From Leminorella grimontii ATCC 33999 = DSM 5078 (lineage in GTDB: Bacteria > Pseudomonadota > Gammaproteobacteria > Enterobacterales > Enterobacteriaceae), in NCBI RefSeq assembly GCF_000439085.1, contig NZ_KE392226.1:75278-139277 (forward strand): 64,000 bases of DNA. Reading direction: 5' to 3'. How positions within the stretch are numbered: the stretch's first letter is position 1; the number at the start of each line of letters is the position of its first letter. This document shows, in pieces, positions 38,929-45,866 of this stretch. A model generated the notes under the pieces. The model made no database searches, was not told the origin of the DNA, and saw only the letters and a program-made list of their open reading frames with translations. The position numbers and the translations under genes were made by a program.

Positions 38929-40218
38929 ATGCTTACAAACGAAGAGTTCGATCGGCGCCACGTGTGGCACCCCTATGCGTCAATAACGCGGCCTTTACCC
39001 TGCTATGCGGTAAGCGGAGCGCAGGGATGCGAAATTCATTTACAGAGCGGCGAGCGCCTGATCGACGGCATGTCGTCCTGGTGGGCTGCGGTGCACGGCT
39101 ATAATCACCCGGCGCTCAACCGTGCGGTAGCGGAACAGCTGGAAAAGATGTCCCACGTTATGTTTGGCGGCTTGACCCATGAACCGGCCATTGAGCTGTG
39201 TCGTCGCCTGGTAGGCATCGCGCCGAAGGGGCTGGAGTGCGTTTTTTTGGCCGACTCCGGCTCGGTGGCGGTTGAGGTCGCCATGAAGATGGCGCTGCAG
39301 TACTGGCAGGGGCGAGGCGAGCCCAGGCGGCGCTTTCTCTCGCTGGCGAAGGGCTATCACGGCGATACCTTCGGCGCCATGTCGGTGAGCGATCCGACGT
39401 CGTCCATGCATTCGCTCTATCGCGGCTTTCTGCCCGACGGGCTGTTTGTGGACGGTATGGATATTCCCTTTGACGGTGAATGGCGAGAAGAGGCGATAGC
39501 GCCTTTCGCAGAGACGATGGCGCGCCATCATCGCGAACTGGCGGCCGTCGTTCTGGAACCCATCGTGCAGGGCGCGGGAGGAATGCGCTTTTATCATCCT
39601 GAATATCTAAGGCAAATCCGTCGCCTGTGTGACGACTACGGCGTTTTGCTTATCGCCGATGAAATCGCCACCGGCTTTGGCCGCAGCGGAAGGCTGTTTG
39701 CCTGCGAGTACGCAGAGATTTCGCCCGATATCTTGTGTCTGGGAAAGGCGCTGACCGGCGGCTATATGACGCTGTCCGCCGTGATGACCCGGCGCAGCGT
39801 AGCGGAGACGATAAGCGACGGGCAAGCGGGCTGCCTGATGCACGGCCCCACCTTTATGGGCAACCCGCTGGCCTGCGCCGTCGCCTGCGCCAGCCTGAAC
39901 CTGCTGACGACGGGAGAATGGCGGATTCAGGTCGCCGAGATAGAGGCGCAGCTTAAGCGCGAGCTTGCTCCTTTGGCGTCCTGCGAGTTTGTCGAGCAGG
40001 TCAGGGTGCTTGGCGCGATCGGCGTGGTTGAAATGAAGCGGCCGGTCAGTCTTGCAAAAATACAGCGGTTTTTCGTCGAGCAGAGCGTGTGGATCCGTCC
40101 GTTCGGGCGGCTTATTTACCTAATGCCGCCCTACGTGATTAGCCCCAAGCAGCTTACCTGTTTGACTCAGGCCGTTTCAAAAGCGGTCACTGATTATCAT
40201 CTATATTGTCACGCCTAG
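38929..40218 (+). CDS. bioA: Adenosylmethionine--8-amino-7-oxononanoate transaminase
   Basis: BioA converts KAPA to 7,8-diaminopelargonate with S-adenosylmethionine as the amino donor and pyridoxal phosphate as cofactor. The 429-residue product equals E. coli BioA in length when started at the ATG at 38929. Landmarks are RRHVWHPYAS, GMSSWWAAVHGYNHP, FLADSGSVAVEVAMKMALQY, LLIADEIATGFGRSG, the PLP lysine in LCLGKALTGG and CLMHGPTFMGNPLACA. It is divergent from bioB across the BirA operator and followed after 16 bases by the biotin transporter gene. Confidence 0.96.
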   Translation: MLTNEEFDRRHVWHPYASITRPLPCYAVSGAQGCEIHLQSGERLIDGMSSWWAAVHGYNHPALNRAVAEQLEKMSHVMFGGLTHEPAIELCRRLVGIAPKGLECVFLADSGSVAVEVAMKMALQYWQGRGEPRRRFLSLAKGYHGDTFGAMSVSDPTSSMHSLYRGFLPDGLFVDGMDIPFDGEWREEAIAPFAETMARHHRELAAVVLEPIVQGAGGMRFYHPEYLRQIRRLCDDYGVLLIADEIATGFGRSGRLFACEYAEISPDILCLGKALTGGYMTLSAVMTRRSVAETISDGQAGCLMHGPTFMGNPLACAVACASLNLLTTGEWRIQVAEIEAQLKRELAPLASCEFVEQVRVLGAIGVVEMKRPVSLAKIQRFFVEQSVWIRPFGRLIYLMPPYVISPKQLTCLTQAVSKAVTDYHLYCHA

Positions 40219-40234
40219 CGCTTCTGGAGTTTCT

Positions 40235-41098
40235 ATGCCTTATCTTATTGTGACCACCGTTATCTGGTCGTTTTCCTTTAGCCTGATCGGCGTTTATTTA
40301 GCCGGGCAGGTCGATCCGTGGTTTTCCGTTTTGATGCGCATCGGGCTGGCGGGGCTGTTGTTTATTCCTTTCTTAAAGCCTAAAGGGCTACGGCTCGTGC
40401 CCGCGCTGGCCTTTATGGCGGCGGGTGCCAGCCAGCTTGGCGTGATGTACCTGTTTTACTATCACTCTTTTCTCTATCTCAGCGTCGAAGAAGTGCTGCT
40501 GTTCGGCATTACCATGCCGATTTACATTACGCTCATCTATGACGCCCTTCGCGGCCAGGCGCTGCGCTGGCGCTACCTGTTCAGCGCCGCGTTGGCGGTG
40601 CTGGGGGCGGGCGTTATCAACTTTAGCCACCCCAAGCCGGGATTTTGGCTCGGCATGGCGATTATTCAGGCGGCGAACTTTTTCTTCGCGCTGGGGCAGG
40701 TGGGCTATAAGCGAGCGATGGAGCGCTATGCGCTGCCGCCGACTCAGGCCGGCGCGCTGTTTTACTTAGGCGCACTGTGCGTGGCGATCCTTGCCTGGCT
40801 GTGGCAGGGGGACGCAAGCGGGCTTCCGACGACGTCCACCCAGTGGCTGATTTTGGTCTGGCTGGGGCTGGGGGCTTCCGGGCTGGGCTACTTTATGTGG
40901 AACTACGGCGCAGGCAAAGTCGATGCCGGTACGCTGGCGATTATGAATAACGCCATGATCCCCGTCGGCCTGCTGGTTAATTTCGCCATTTGGCAGGAGC
41001 AGCCGGCGTGGGGAAATACGCTGGCGGGCGGCGCGATTTTGCTGTTTACGCTCTGGTTTCACCAGCGGTGGATAGCGCCGCGGGAGGAAGTAGCTTAG
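40235..41098 (+). CDS. yigM: Biotin transporter YigM (DMT/EamA family)
   Basis: The 287-residue protein has ten predicted membrane helices and reads colinearly with E. coli YigM: LIVTTVIWSFSFSLIGVYLA at the start, QLGVMYLFYYHSFLYLSVEE, MPIYITLIYDALRG, ASGLGYFMWNYGAGKVDAG and TLAIMNNAMIPVGLLVN. YigM was shown to be the E. coli biotin importer. In E. coli it is unlinked to the bio operon, whereas here it lies 16 bases after bioA with a GGAG site and so shares BirA control. This couples salvage with synthesis. Confidence 0.88.
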   Translation: MPYLIVTTVIWSFSFSLIGVYLAGQVDPWFSVLMRIGLAGLLFIPFLKPKGLRLVPALAFMAAGASQLGVMYLFYYHSFLYLSVEEVLLFGITMPIYITLIYDALRGQALRWRYLFSAALAVLGAGVINFSHPKPGFWLGMAIIQAANFFFALGQVGYKRAMERYALPPTQAGALFYLGALCVAILAWLWQGDASGLPTTSTQWLILVWLGLGASGLGYFMWNYGAGKVDAGTLAIMNNAMIPVGLLVNFAIWQEQPAWGNTLAGGAILLFTLWFHQRWIAPREEVA

Positions 41099-41131
41099 TA
41101 TGCTTTTTTAAGGGAATAACGGAGATAGGCC

Positions 41132-42253
41132 ATGGATATTGTCAGCAAGCTGCATGAACTGTTTGAAGAAAGCGAAATTCGAGGGAACGAGGTTCATTTT
41201 CCCGACTGGAACGTCACAGTGAAGCCGAGTATCAGTGAACTGAAAGAGGGCGCGGCGAACCTGTCTTTCTATGTAACTAGCCCCGTCTGGGAGGCGGCGC
41301 TTTATGAATGTTGCGTCGGCATGGGGGACAGCCAGGAAAAGGCCGTCGGCATGGCGATGGGTAGCTTTGCATTTGGCATGATGAGTGGAATTCGACACAT
41401 GATGAAAGATATGTCGAATTCCTGCGGTCATTGCGGTTGCGAGATGGAAGCAAAGAGCCTGACGTCGGAGTTTGTTGGGCATCACCACGAATGGCGCGTC
41501 TATGAAGGCGATGTGGTCACTATGGGCGACGGCCACAAGGAGAGTCGCTCGTTTTGGTCGCTGATTTCAGAAAAAATTGCCCAGAGGTTGGGCAACCAAA
41601 GAATGTGCTACATCAAAATATATGGCTGTAAGTTCGGCGATCAAACGATCGGCGAGTGCCGCCTTAATGATGTAGTTTGCTCCGAGCTTAGTGAAGTCAT
41701 TGCTAACTATGTCGCCGACTGGGAGGTGGAGAACTTCATGTCCCAGAAGCAGTTCATCTTTCTTGCTCAGGAAGAAAGTACACTCATTCCCTATCCGCAC
41801 AGCGCATCACAAATAGCGAATTTTACCAAAGAGGCTATTGAGCTGTTTAAAAACAGTCAAAGTAATGAAGACTATCAGCAATATCTGCCGAGGCTGGCGG
41901 AGCGCATCGGCGATAACGATTTGGCGCAGGAGCTCTCTATGTTTTTACCCGAGATGTGTGCGGAAAGCGCGTTTGAAAATATTACCTATAAGGATCAGGT
42001 GACGATATCCGTCCGCGACAGGCAGATGACAGTCTATAAATCGCAAATCGCCAGTTACTACCCTATTTTGAGGGCGCTTCATGCTGAGTTTGGTAACGGA
42101 ACGTTCACTAACGAGCTGTACAACGACTATATTTCGATAAGCTCAATTTATAGCGTCATTTGCGATGCTACAGAGAAGGGAGTTGATATGGCTGAAACTG
42201 GCGGAGATCTGTCCCTTTCTTTTGGTGTCTATGACGAATATCAGTTGCGCTAA
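41132..42253 (+). CDS. Hypothetical protein, tentative DUF6348 type
   Basis: This 373-residue soluble protein has no signal peptide or membrane segment. The N-terminal 230 residues (PDWNVTVKPSIS, YVTSPVWEAALYECCVGMG, WRVYEGDVVTMGDG, DWEVENFMSQKQFIF) recall the DUF6348 family; a CGHCGC pair near residue 97-102 might bind metal. The C-terminal 140 residues look like a separate domain of unknown type. It has its own GGAGA ribosome binding site 33 bases after yigM and is followed by a hairpin, so it could be co-transcribed with bioA-yigM. I cannot assign a function; it may belong to the accessory island on its right. Confidence 0.5.
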   Translation: MDIVSKLHELFEESEIRGNEVHFPDWNVTVKPSISELKEGAANLSFYVTSPVWEAALYECCVGMGDSQEKAVGMAMGSFAFGMMSGIRHMMKDMSNSCGHCGCEMEAKSLTSEFVGHHHEWRVYEGDVVTMGDGHKESRSFWSLISEKIAQRLGNQRMCYIKIYGCKFGDQTIGECRLNDVVCSELSEVIANYVADWEVENFMSQKQFIFLAQEESTLIPYPHSASQIANFTKEAIELFKNSQSNEDYQQYLPRLAERIGDNDLAQELSMFLPEMCAESAFENITYKDQVTISVRDRQMTVYKSQIASYYPILRALHAEFGNGTFTNELYNDYISISSIYSVICDATEKGVDMAETGGDLSLSFGVYDEYQLR

Positions 42254-42269
42254 CAATAAATTGTGAGCA

Positions 42270-42299
42270 GGCTCTTGGAAAAACATCGACCCAAGAGCC
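42270..42299 (+). terminator. Hairpin after the 41132-42253 gene
   Basis: GGCTCTTGG / CCAAGAGCC is a 9-bp perfect stem with a 12-base loop. Only a short GTTAATT follows, so termination may be imperfect. Confidence 0.5.
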
Positions 42300-42377
42300 G
42301 TTAATTGCAGCGTCTATTAAGTTCGCTTGGCGTGCCGTGCAGTTAAATGGCTGCGTTTATAAGCTAAATAGGCTTGC

Positions 42378-42848
42378 TCAAGCGCTTTGCTCTGCCGCCT
42401 CGCTTTGGTTAAACAGCGTTTGCTCAGCCAGGCGACGGCGCGTCAAGTTCGCCAGCACTTGGCCGCCGGCTTTGTTCCACTTCAGCAGCTCATTGGCGGC
42501 ACCGTGATAATCTCCCATATTGAGCCTTTTCAATAGCGTCGAGGAGGCCAGCCTGCCGACGCCGACGTTAAGGGCAAAAGAGGCCAGCGCATCGAACTGG
42601 TTTTGCGTAAGCGGTACGGAAACCAGCTTGTTAATGCTTTTTTCTGCTGGTGAAAGGTCTCTGCGCAGCAGGGCTTCCGCCTCTTGTTCTGTAATAGGGT
42701 GGTCGAAGGTTTCACCGGGGGAAATTAAGTGGCCGTAGCCGATGGTCCAAAAGCCGACGGCGTTACGGCATTTGTTTTGCGATAGCCCTTCAAAACGCTT
42801 TATAAGTTCAATTCCATTCTTTCCCGTATAGCTGATTTCGTTAGCCAT
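42378..42848 (-). CDS. Phage-type lysozyme (GH24) with Asp-to-Asn change in the active site
   Basis: The 156-residue protein is a T4/P21-type muramidase by fold: IKRFEGLS, VGFWTIGYGHLISPGETFD, ITEQEAEALLRRDL, LTQNQFDALASFALNVG and WNKAGG. In this family the catalytic triad is Glu-9-Asp-6-Thr spaced; here it reads E20, N29, T35, so the Asp is replaced by Asn (KCRNAVG instead of KYRDAVG in the paralogue at 46390). It has no signal peptide, so it would need a holin. It is divergent from the LuxR-type gene. It may be inactive, have changed activity, or act as a modulator of its paralogue. Confidence 0.88.
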   Translation of the reverse strand: MANEISYTGKNGIELIKRFEGLSQNKCRNAVGFWTIGYGHLISPGETFDHPITEQEAEALLRRDLSPAEKSINKLVSVPLTQNQFDALASFALNVGVGRLASSTLLKRLNMGDYHGAANELLKWNKAGGQVLANLTRRRLAEQTLFNQSEAAEQSA

Positions 42849-43118
42849 TTTTTTCCTTATGCTATTTCAAATAGCCATTTATTTTTTGTGGTTTATATAA
42901 AGGTAGGCAATAACGTAGCGTTTTTCTACTTTATTTCAAAATAGTGACGTCTTTCTCAAATATAGGTAGGGATGTCGAACTGGTTCATTTATAAATCTCT
43001 CTCGTTAAGAGAAATGGTATACGGCAAATGTCGCCTTTATTTTATTGTTTAATGGCGATATTTTCATTTTACAGCATGGGTAAGAGAGAGAGTCATAATA
43101 AACACAGGGGAAATATAA
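42849..43118. promoter_or_regulatory. Divergent promoter region between lysozyme and LuxR-type gene
   Basis: This AT-rich 270-base stretch must drive the minus-strand lysozyme and the plus-strand regulator. A short palindrome GCTATTTCAAATAGC at 42861-42875 lies just before the lysozyme start and could be an operator or a leader hairpin. No specific regulator site was recognised. Confidence 0.35.
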
Positions 43119-43718
43119 ATGAATATTTTAATCATTGATACATTGCCAATTTATGTTCATGGATTAAAGTCCGGGCTGGTTAAAATGCTGCCGGAGGCAA
43201 AAATTGTTAATACTAGTAATATTGACAGCTTTTGGTTGGCATTAAATGAGGGAGATATCTCAATTATTTTACTCGACGGGGAAATGGAACATATTTGCTG
43301 TGTCGATCTGCTCGATGAGATTTTTATAAAATATCCGGAAGTACACGTTATCGTCTCGCTGAGAAAGGTAAAAAAATCGCTGGTGCGCCAATATTTACGG
43401 CACCGCGCCGCTGCTGTTATTTGTAAAGATCAGCCGCTGGAGGCCGTTGTACAAGTCTTGCGTGCCGCTGAGACCGGATTGGTGTGCCTGCCCGACAGCT
43501 CCGTGCTTGATGATGACCGCTGCCGCTCGGTAGAAACGCTGAGCGAACGCCAGAGAGAAATTCTTAGCCTGCTTGCCGACGGCCAGTCTAACAAGCAGAT
43601 TAGCCGCTGTTTGAACATTAGTGCTGGTACGGTAAAAGCCCACTTGGAGTCTATTTTTCGGCGGCTGAACGTCAATAATCGCACTCAGGCGGCGATGATG
43701 TTTGTTGAAGAGGAATAG
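43119..43718 (+). CDS. LuxR/NarL-type response regulator
   Basis: The 199-residue protein has an N-terminal receiver-like domain with the phospho-acceptor Asp53 in ILLDGEME and a Lys in AVICKDQP, then a C-terminal LuxR/GerE helix-turn-helix (LSERQREILSLLADGQSNKQ, ISAGTVKAHLESIFRRLNV). The acidic pocket is reduced to one Asp (Asp7) where two are usual. No histidine kinase gene is nearby, so it may be an orphan or respond to another signal. Its low GC in the receiver half and its place in the middle of the lysozyme/nuclease cluster make it the probable regulator of that cluster. Confidence 0.85.
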   Translation: MNILIIDTLPIYVHGLKSGLVKMLPEAKIVNTSNIDSFWLALNEGDISIILLDGEMEHICCVDLLDEIFIKYPEVHVIVSLRKVKKSLVRQYLRHRAAAVICKDQPLEAVVQVLRAAETGLVCLPDSSVLDDDRCRSVETLSERQREILSLLADGQSNKQISRCLNISAGTVKAHLESIFRRLNVNNRTQAAMMFVEEE

Positions 43719-43731
43719 CACGTCATGAAAA

Positions 43732-43756
43732 ATGGGACTATTTAATATAGTCCCAT
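43732..43756. terminator. Bidirectional terminator between LuxR-type gene and RNase A-like gene
   Basis: ATGGGACTAT / ATAGTCCCAT is a perfect 10-bp stem with a TTAAT loop between two converging genes, with an A-run on the left and T-rich sequence on the right. Confidence 0.8.
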
Positions 43757-43768
43757 CCGTTCTTCATT

Positions 43769-44293
43769 TTATTGTCTACCAACAGGCTGAGGGTAGGTGG
43801 TCAATAAATACCATCCCGAATAGTCATTCTTATAAACAATGGTTGCTCTTTCATTCCCTTGAATAGGTTTTTTACCCTCGGAGTTCTTAATGTAATATTC
43901 TCCTACGGCTTCTTTACTCTCCCCGGATAGGGCTATATTACTGGATACTGCTTCATTTCCTCGTTTTATAGCATTTTCGCAGAAAGCTTGAACGTCTTTA
44001 GCTATGTATTTCCACATTGTTTCTTCATTGAGCCATGTAGAAGCGATAGCAATATTTCTGTTTTGGAGATATTTTTCATCTTTATTAATATGCCTTTCTT
44101 GAGTATGGCCTCCATTGTTCTCTTGTGCTGTTAGCCAGCCAGTAATGGTCATTCCATCTTCCCCCGGAAGCTTTTCACATAAAACACCCGGTAGCCTGTC
44201 GGCAAATGAAGAGCCTGAGGCTAAAAGACAACCTAGAAATAACAGGTGGGTAAATAAGTTTTTTACATATTTAGATAAATAAAAATTAGTCAT
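43769..44293 (-). CDS. Secreted RNase A-like toxin (CdiA-CT RNase A type domain)
   Basis: The 174-residue protein begins with a Sec signal peptide (hydrophobic core LFTHLLFLGCLLASGSSF, cleavage near residue 32). The rest follows the bacterial RNase A-like toxin domain seen at the C-terminus of CdiA and other polymorphic toxins: NGGHTQERHINK with the two candidate catalytic His, IASTWLNEETM, and near the end ATIVYKNDYSGWYLLTTYPQ with the conserved Thr. Such domains degrade RNA. As a free exported protein without a CdiA carrier it would collect in the periplasm until lysis. Its ribosome binding site lies in a hairpin. No immunity gene is certain; neighbouring small membrane proteins are candidates. 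Confidence 0.75.
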   Translation of the reverse strand: MTNFYLSKYVKNLFTHLLFLGCLLASGSSFADRLPGVLCEKLPGEDGMTITGWLTAQENNGGHTQERHINKDEKYLQNRNIAIASTWLNEETMWKYIAKDVQAFCENAIKRGNEAVSSNIALSGESKEAVGEYYIKNSEGKKPIQGNERATIVYKNDYSGWYLLTTYPQPVGRQ

Positions 44294-44339
44294 GATTTTC
44301 TCCTTTGATATAATGCGAGTTATTTCGCAGGAGAAAATC
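44294..44339 (-). promoter_or_regulatory. Ribosome-binding-site hairpin before RNase A-like toxin
   Basis: In the minus-strand transcript GATTTTCTCCT pairs perfectly with AGGAGAAAATC, an 11-bp stem with a 24-base loop that contains a small inner GCGA/TCGC stem. The AGGAG Shine-Dalgarno sequence is wholly inside the stem, and the ATG follows at once. Closed, the hairpin would block translation of the toxin; opening by heat, a ligand, a small RNA or another protein would release it. Confidence 0.65.
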
Positions 44340-44429
44340 TAACGCCTTGTTATTTTGGTAAATAGTCGCTTTTTGTTATAGCTGATGGATGTAAATGTCC
44401 TAGGCTATTTTAGTGATAAAAATGTCTGG

Positions 44430-44726
44430 TTATTTTCTGAGTATAATTTTAAAAAAATAATGACTGCTAATTATTGCAATTCCAATGTCATTAAAAATCC
44501 ATATAGGAAGTGAGTTGTTATATATTTCATAGCCGTAAATTAAATAAGGAAAACTTAATGCCCCCTGTGCCGCAAAGCCGAACGCCGTCATAATGAGCGC
44601 CAGCTTATACCAGGCCGGCCGTCGATATATATACGGATGGAGGGCGCTACAAAAAATAAATATCGCAGTAATAATATTGATAACGGCCAGCAGTAAAAAA
44701 AATAGCCATTCAAAGGTTATATTCAT
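44430..44726 (-). CDS. Small three-helix membrane protein, lysis-cassette type
   Basis: The 98-residue protein is almost entirely hydrophobic with three predicted helices (WLFFLLLAVINIITAIFIFC, LALIMTAFGFAAQGALSFPY, WIFNDIGIAIISSHYFF) and a basic linker containing RRPAWYK. Its outline is like small membrane proteins found beside holins in prophage lysis cassettes. Its start overlaps the end of the upstream holin-like gene by 17 bases, so the two are translationally coupled. It could be a second holin, an antiholin, or an immunity protein for one of the nucleases; sequence does not decide. Confidence 0.6.
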   Translation of the reverse strand: MNITFEWLFFLLLAVINIITAIFIFCSALHPYIYRRPAWYKLALIMTAFGFAAQGALSFPYLIYGYEIYNNSLPIWIFNDIGIAIISSHYFFKIILRK

Positions 44727-45162
44727 CGTCGTCCTCTTTCTGCTTCGTTTTTGATGAAGGAGCGCGCCGCTTTGTTTTGGCGGGCGGCGGAGCCCATGAA
44801 ACGGTGCTTTTTATGTCGCTAACCACCTCGAGCAGGTCGCTGTCTTCACGGTGGCTGAAAAAATTGCCAAGCCAGGCAATGGCCCCAACGCTAATTGCGC
44901 CGACGAAATACCCAACGCCTAAGGCAATGTCGATTTCACCTATGTTCATGCCCAGCCAGCGTGAGGTGAGTCCGGTAAAGGCGAAGCTGGCGGAAACGCT
45001 GATGCTGCCGATGATCAAACCCGCTGCGAATCGGCCGCGCTGGTGGAGCTTTTTGGGCCGCCAAAAAAATGAGATGCTCAATCCGCCAAGCAGGCCGGAC
45101 AGCGAAGAAAGCCCTTGATAAAAGATGACGCCGATGCCGGCGTCAATCGGGGTAGTATCCAT
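44710..45162 (-). CDS. Holin-like membrane protein
   Basis: The 150-residue protein has three predicted membrane segments (around residues 12-34, 45-68 and 78-98) and a highly charged C-terminal tail (KTKRRAPSSKTKQKEDDDEY), the layout of class I holins. Holins form holes in the inner membrane that let a signal-less lysozyme reach the wall. It lies between the lysozyme at 46390 and the RNase A-like toxin and overlaps the next small membrane gene. The assignment rests on topology and context, not on a specific motif. Confidence 0.55.
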   Translation of the reverse strand: MDTTPIDAGIGVIFYQGLSSLSGLLGGLSISFFWRPKKLHQRGRFAAGLIIGSISVSASFAFTGLTSRWLGMNIGEIDIALGVGYFVGAISVGAIAWLGNFFSHREDSDLLEVVSDIKSTVSWAPPPAKTKRRAPSSKTKQKEDDDEYNL

Positions 45163-45252
45163 AGCGCCTCGCGTACGAAAGTCGTGTTGGACGTTGACCC
45201 ATAGCGAACTACCGTGCGCTATGGGCCGACTTTTTGAGACATTTCGCGATAT

Positions 45253-45822
45253 TTAGTTGAGCCGGATGATGACGCCTGAGAAGTTAATCGTCGGTTTGCC
45301 CGCTTCGTCAACGTCGCCAGCGCCGCCGGGATCGTATAAATAGACGCTCTCCCCTCGCTTACCCATCGCAATCCAGTGATTGCCGTCGTTGACCAGAACC
45401 AGATAGTAACCGTCCTTCTTTAACAGTTGGTCAAGAGTCTTCTCACTGTCTTCAGTTATTTCTACCTCTTTAGTGATTTCCACCTCTTTATTCAGGCGTC
45501 CTTTTTCGGACGTGATGAGCTCAGGGTGCTTCTGGCCGTAGGCTTTTGTTACCGTTAGCTTATATCGGGTAAAGCCATTCTCTTTGGCTGTCTTAATCAG
45601 GCTTGAAGGCAGACTTCTGGCTCCTTTCTGGTTTTTTGGCGAAAACAGTGGGATGTCACAGTCATTCTGAAAGGCGATGACTTGATTATATATGTCGCTG
45701 CCGTTGGGCTGATTGTCACAGGGGGGAGTTCTGCTGGCGTGTATTAACGCCGCCAGCGCATAGCCGCCGCACTGGTTTACGTTGCCCGTATCGGGCTGCT
45801 TACAGGTGTATTTAGAAAACAT
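45253..45822 (-). CDS. Papain-fold cysteine peptidase candidate
   Basis: The 189-residue protein has a Cys-His-Asp pattern typical of papain-like enzymes of the C39/C58 kind: C18 in NVNQCGGYALAALIHAS, H149 in VLVNDGNHWIAMG and D164 in VYLYDPGGAGD. The spacing and the order QCGG, NHW, YDP support a hydrolase or transglutaminase-like fold. There is no signal peptide. An 18-base tandem duplication in the middle gives the repeated EVEITK. In this cluster it may be an effector, a maturation protease or a wall peptidase; the target is unknown. Confidence 0.55.
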   Translation of the reverse strand: MFSKYTCKQPDTGNVNQCGGYALAALIHASRTPPCDNQPNGSDIYNQVIAFQNDCDIPLFSPKNQKGARSLPSSLIKTAKENGFTRYKLTVTKAYGQKHPELITSEKGRLNKEVEITKEVEITEDSEKTLDQLLKKDGYYLVLVNDGNHWIAMGKRGESVYLYDPGGAGDVDEAGKPTINFSGVIIRLN

Positions 45823-45866
45823 ATAACGTTCCTCTTGTTTGGAATAAAAAGCGTTGTGGCGCCGTA

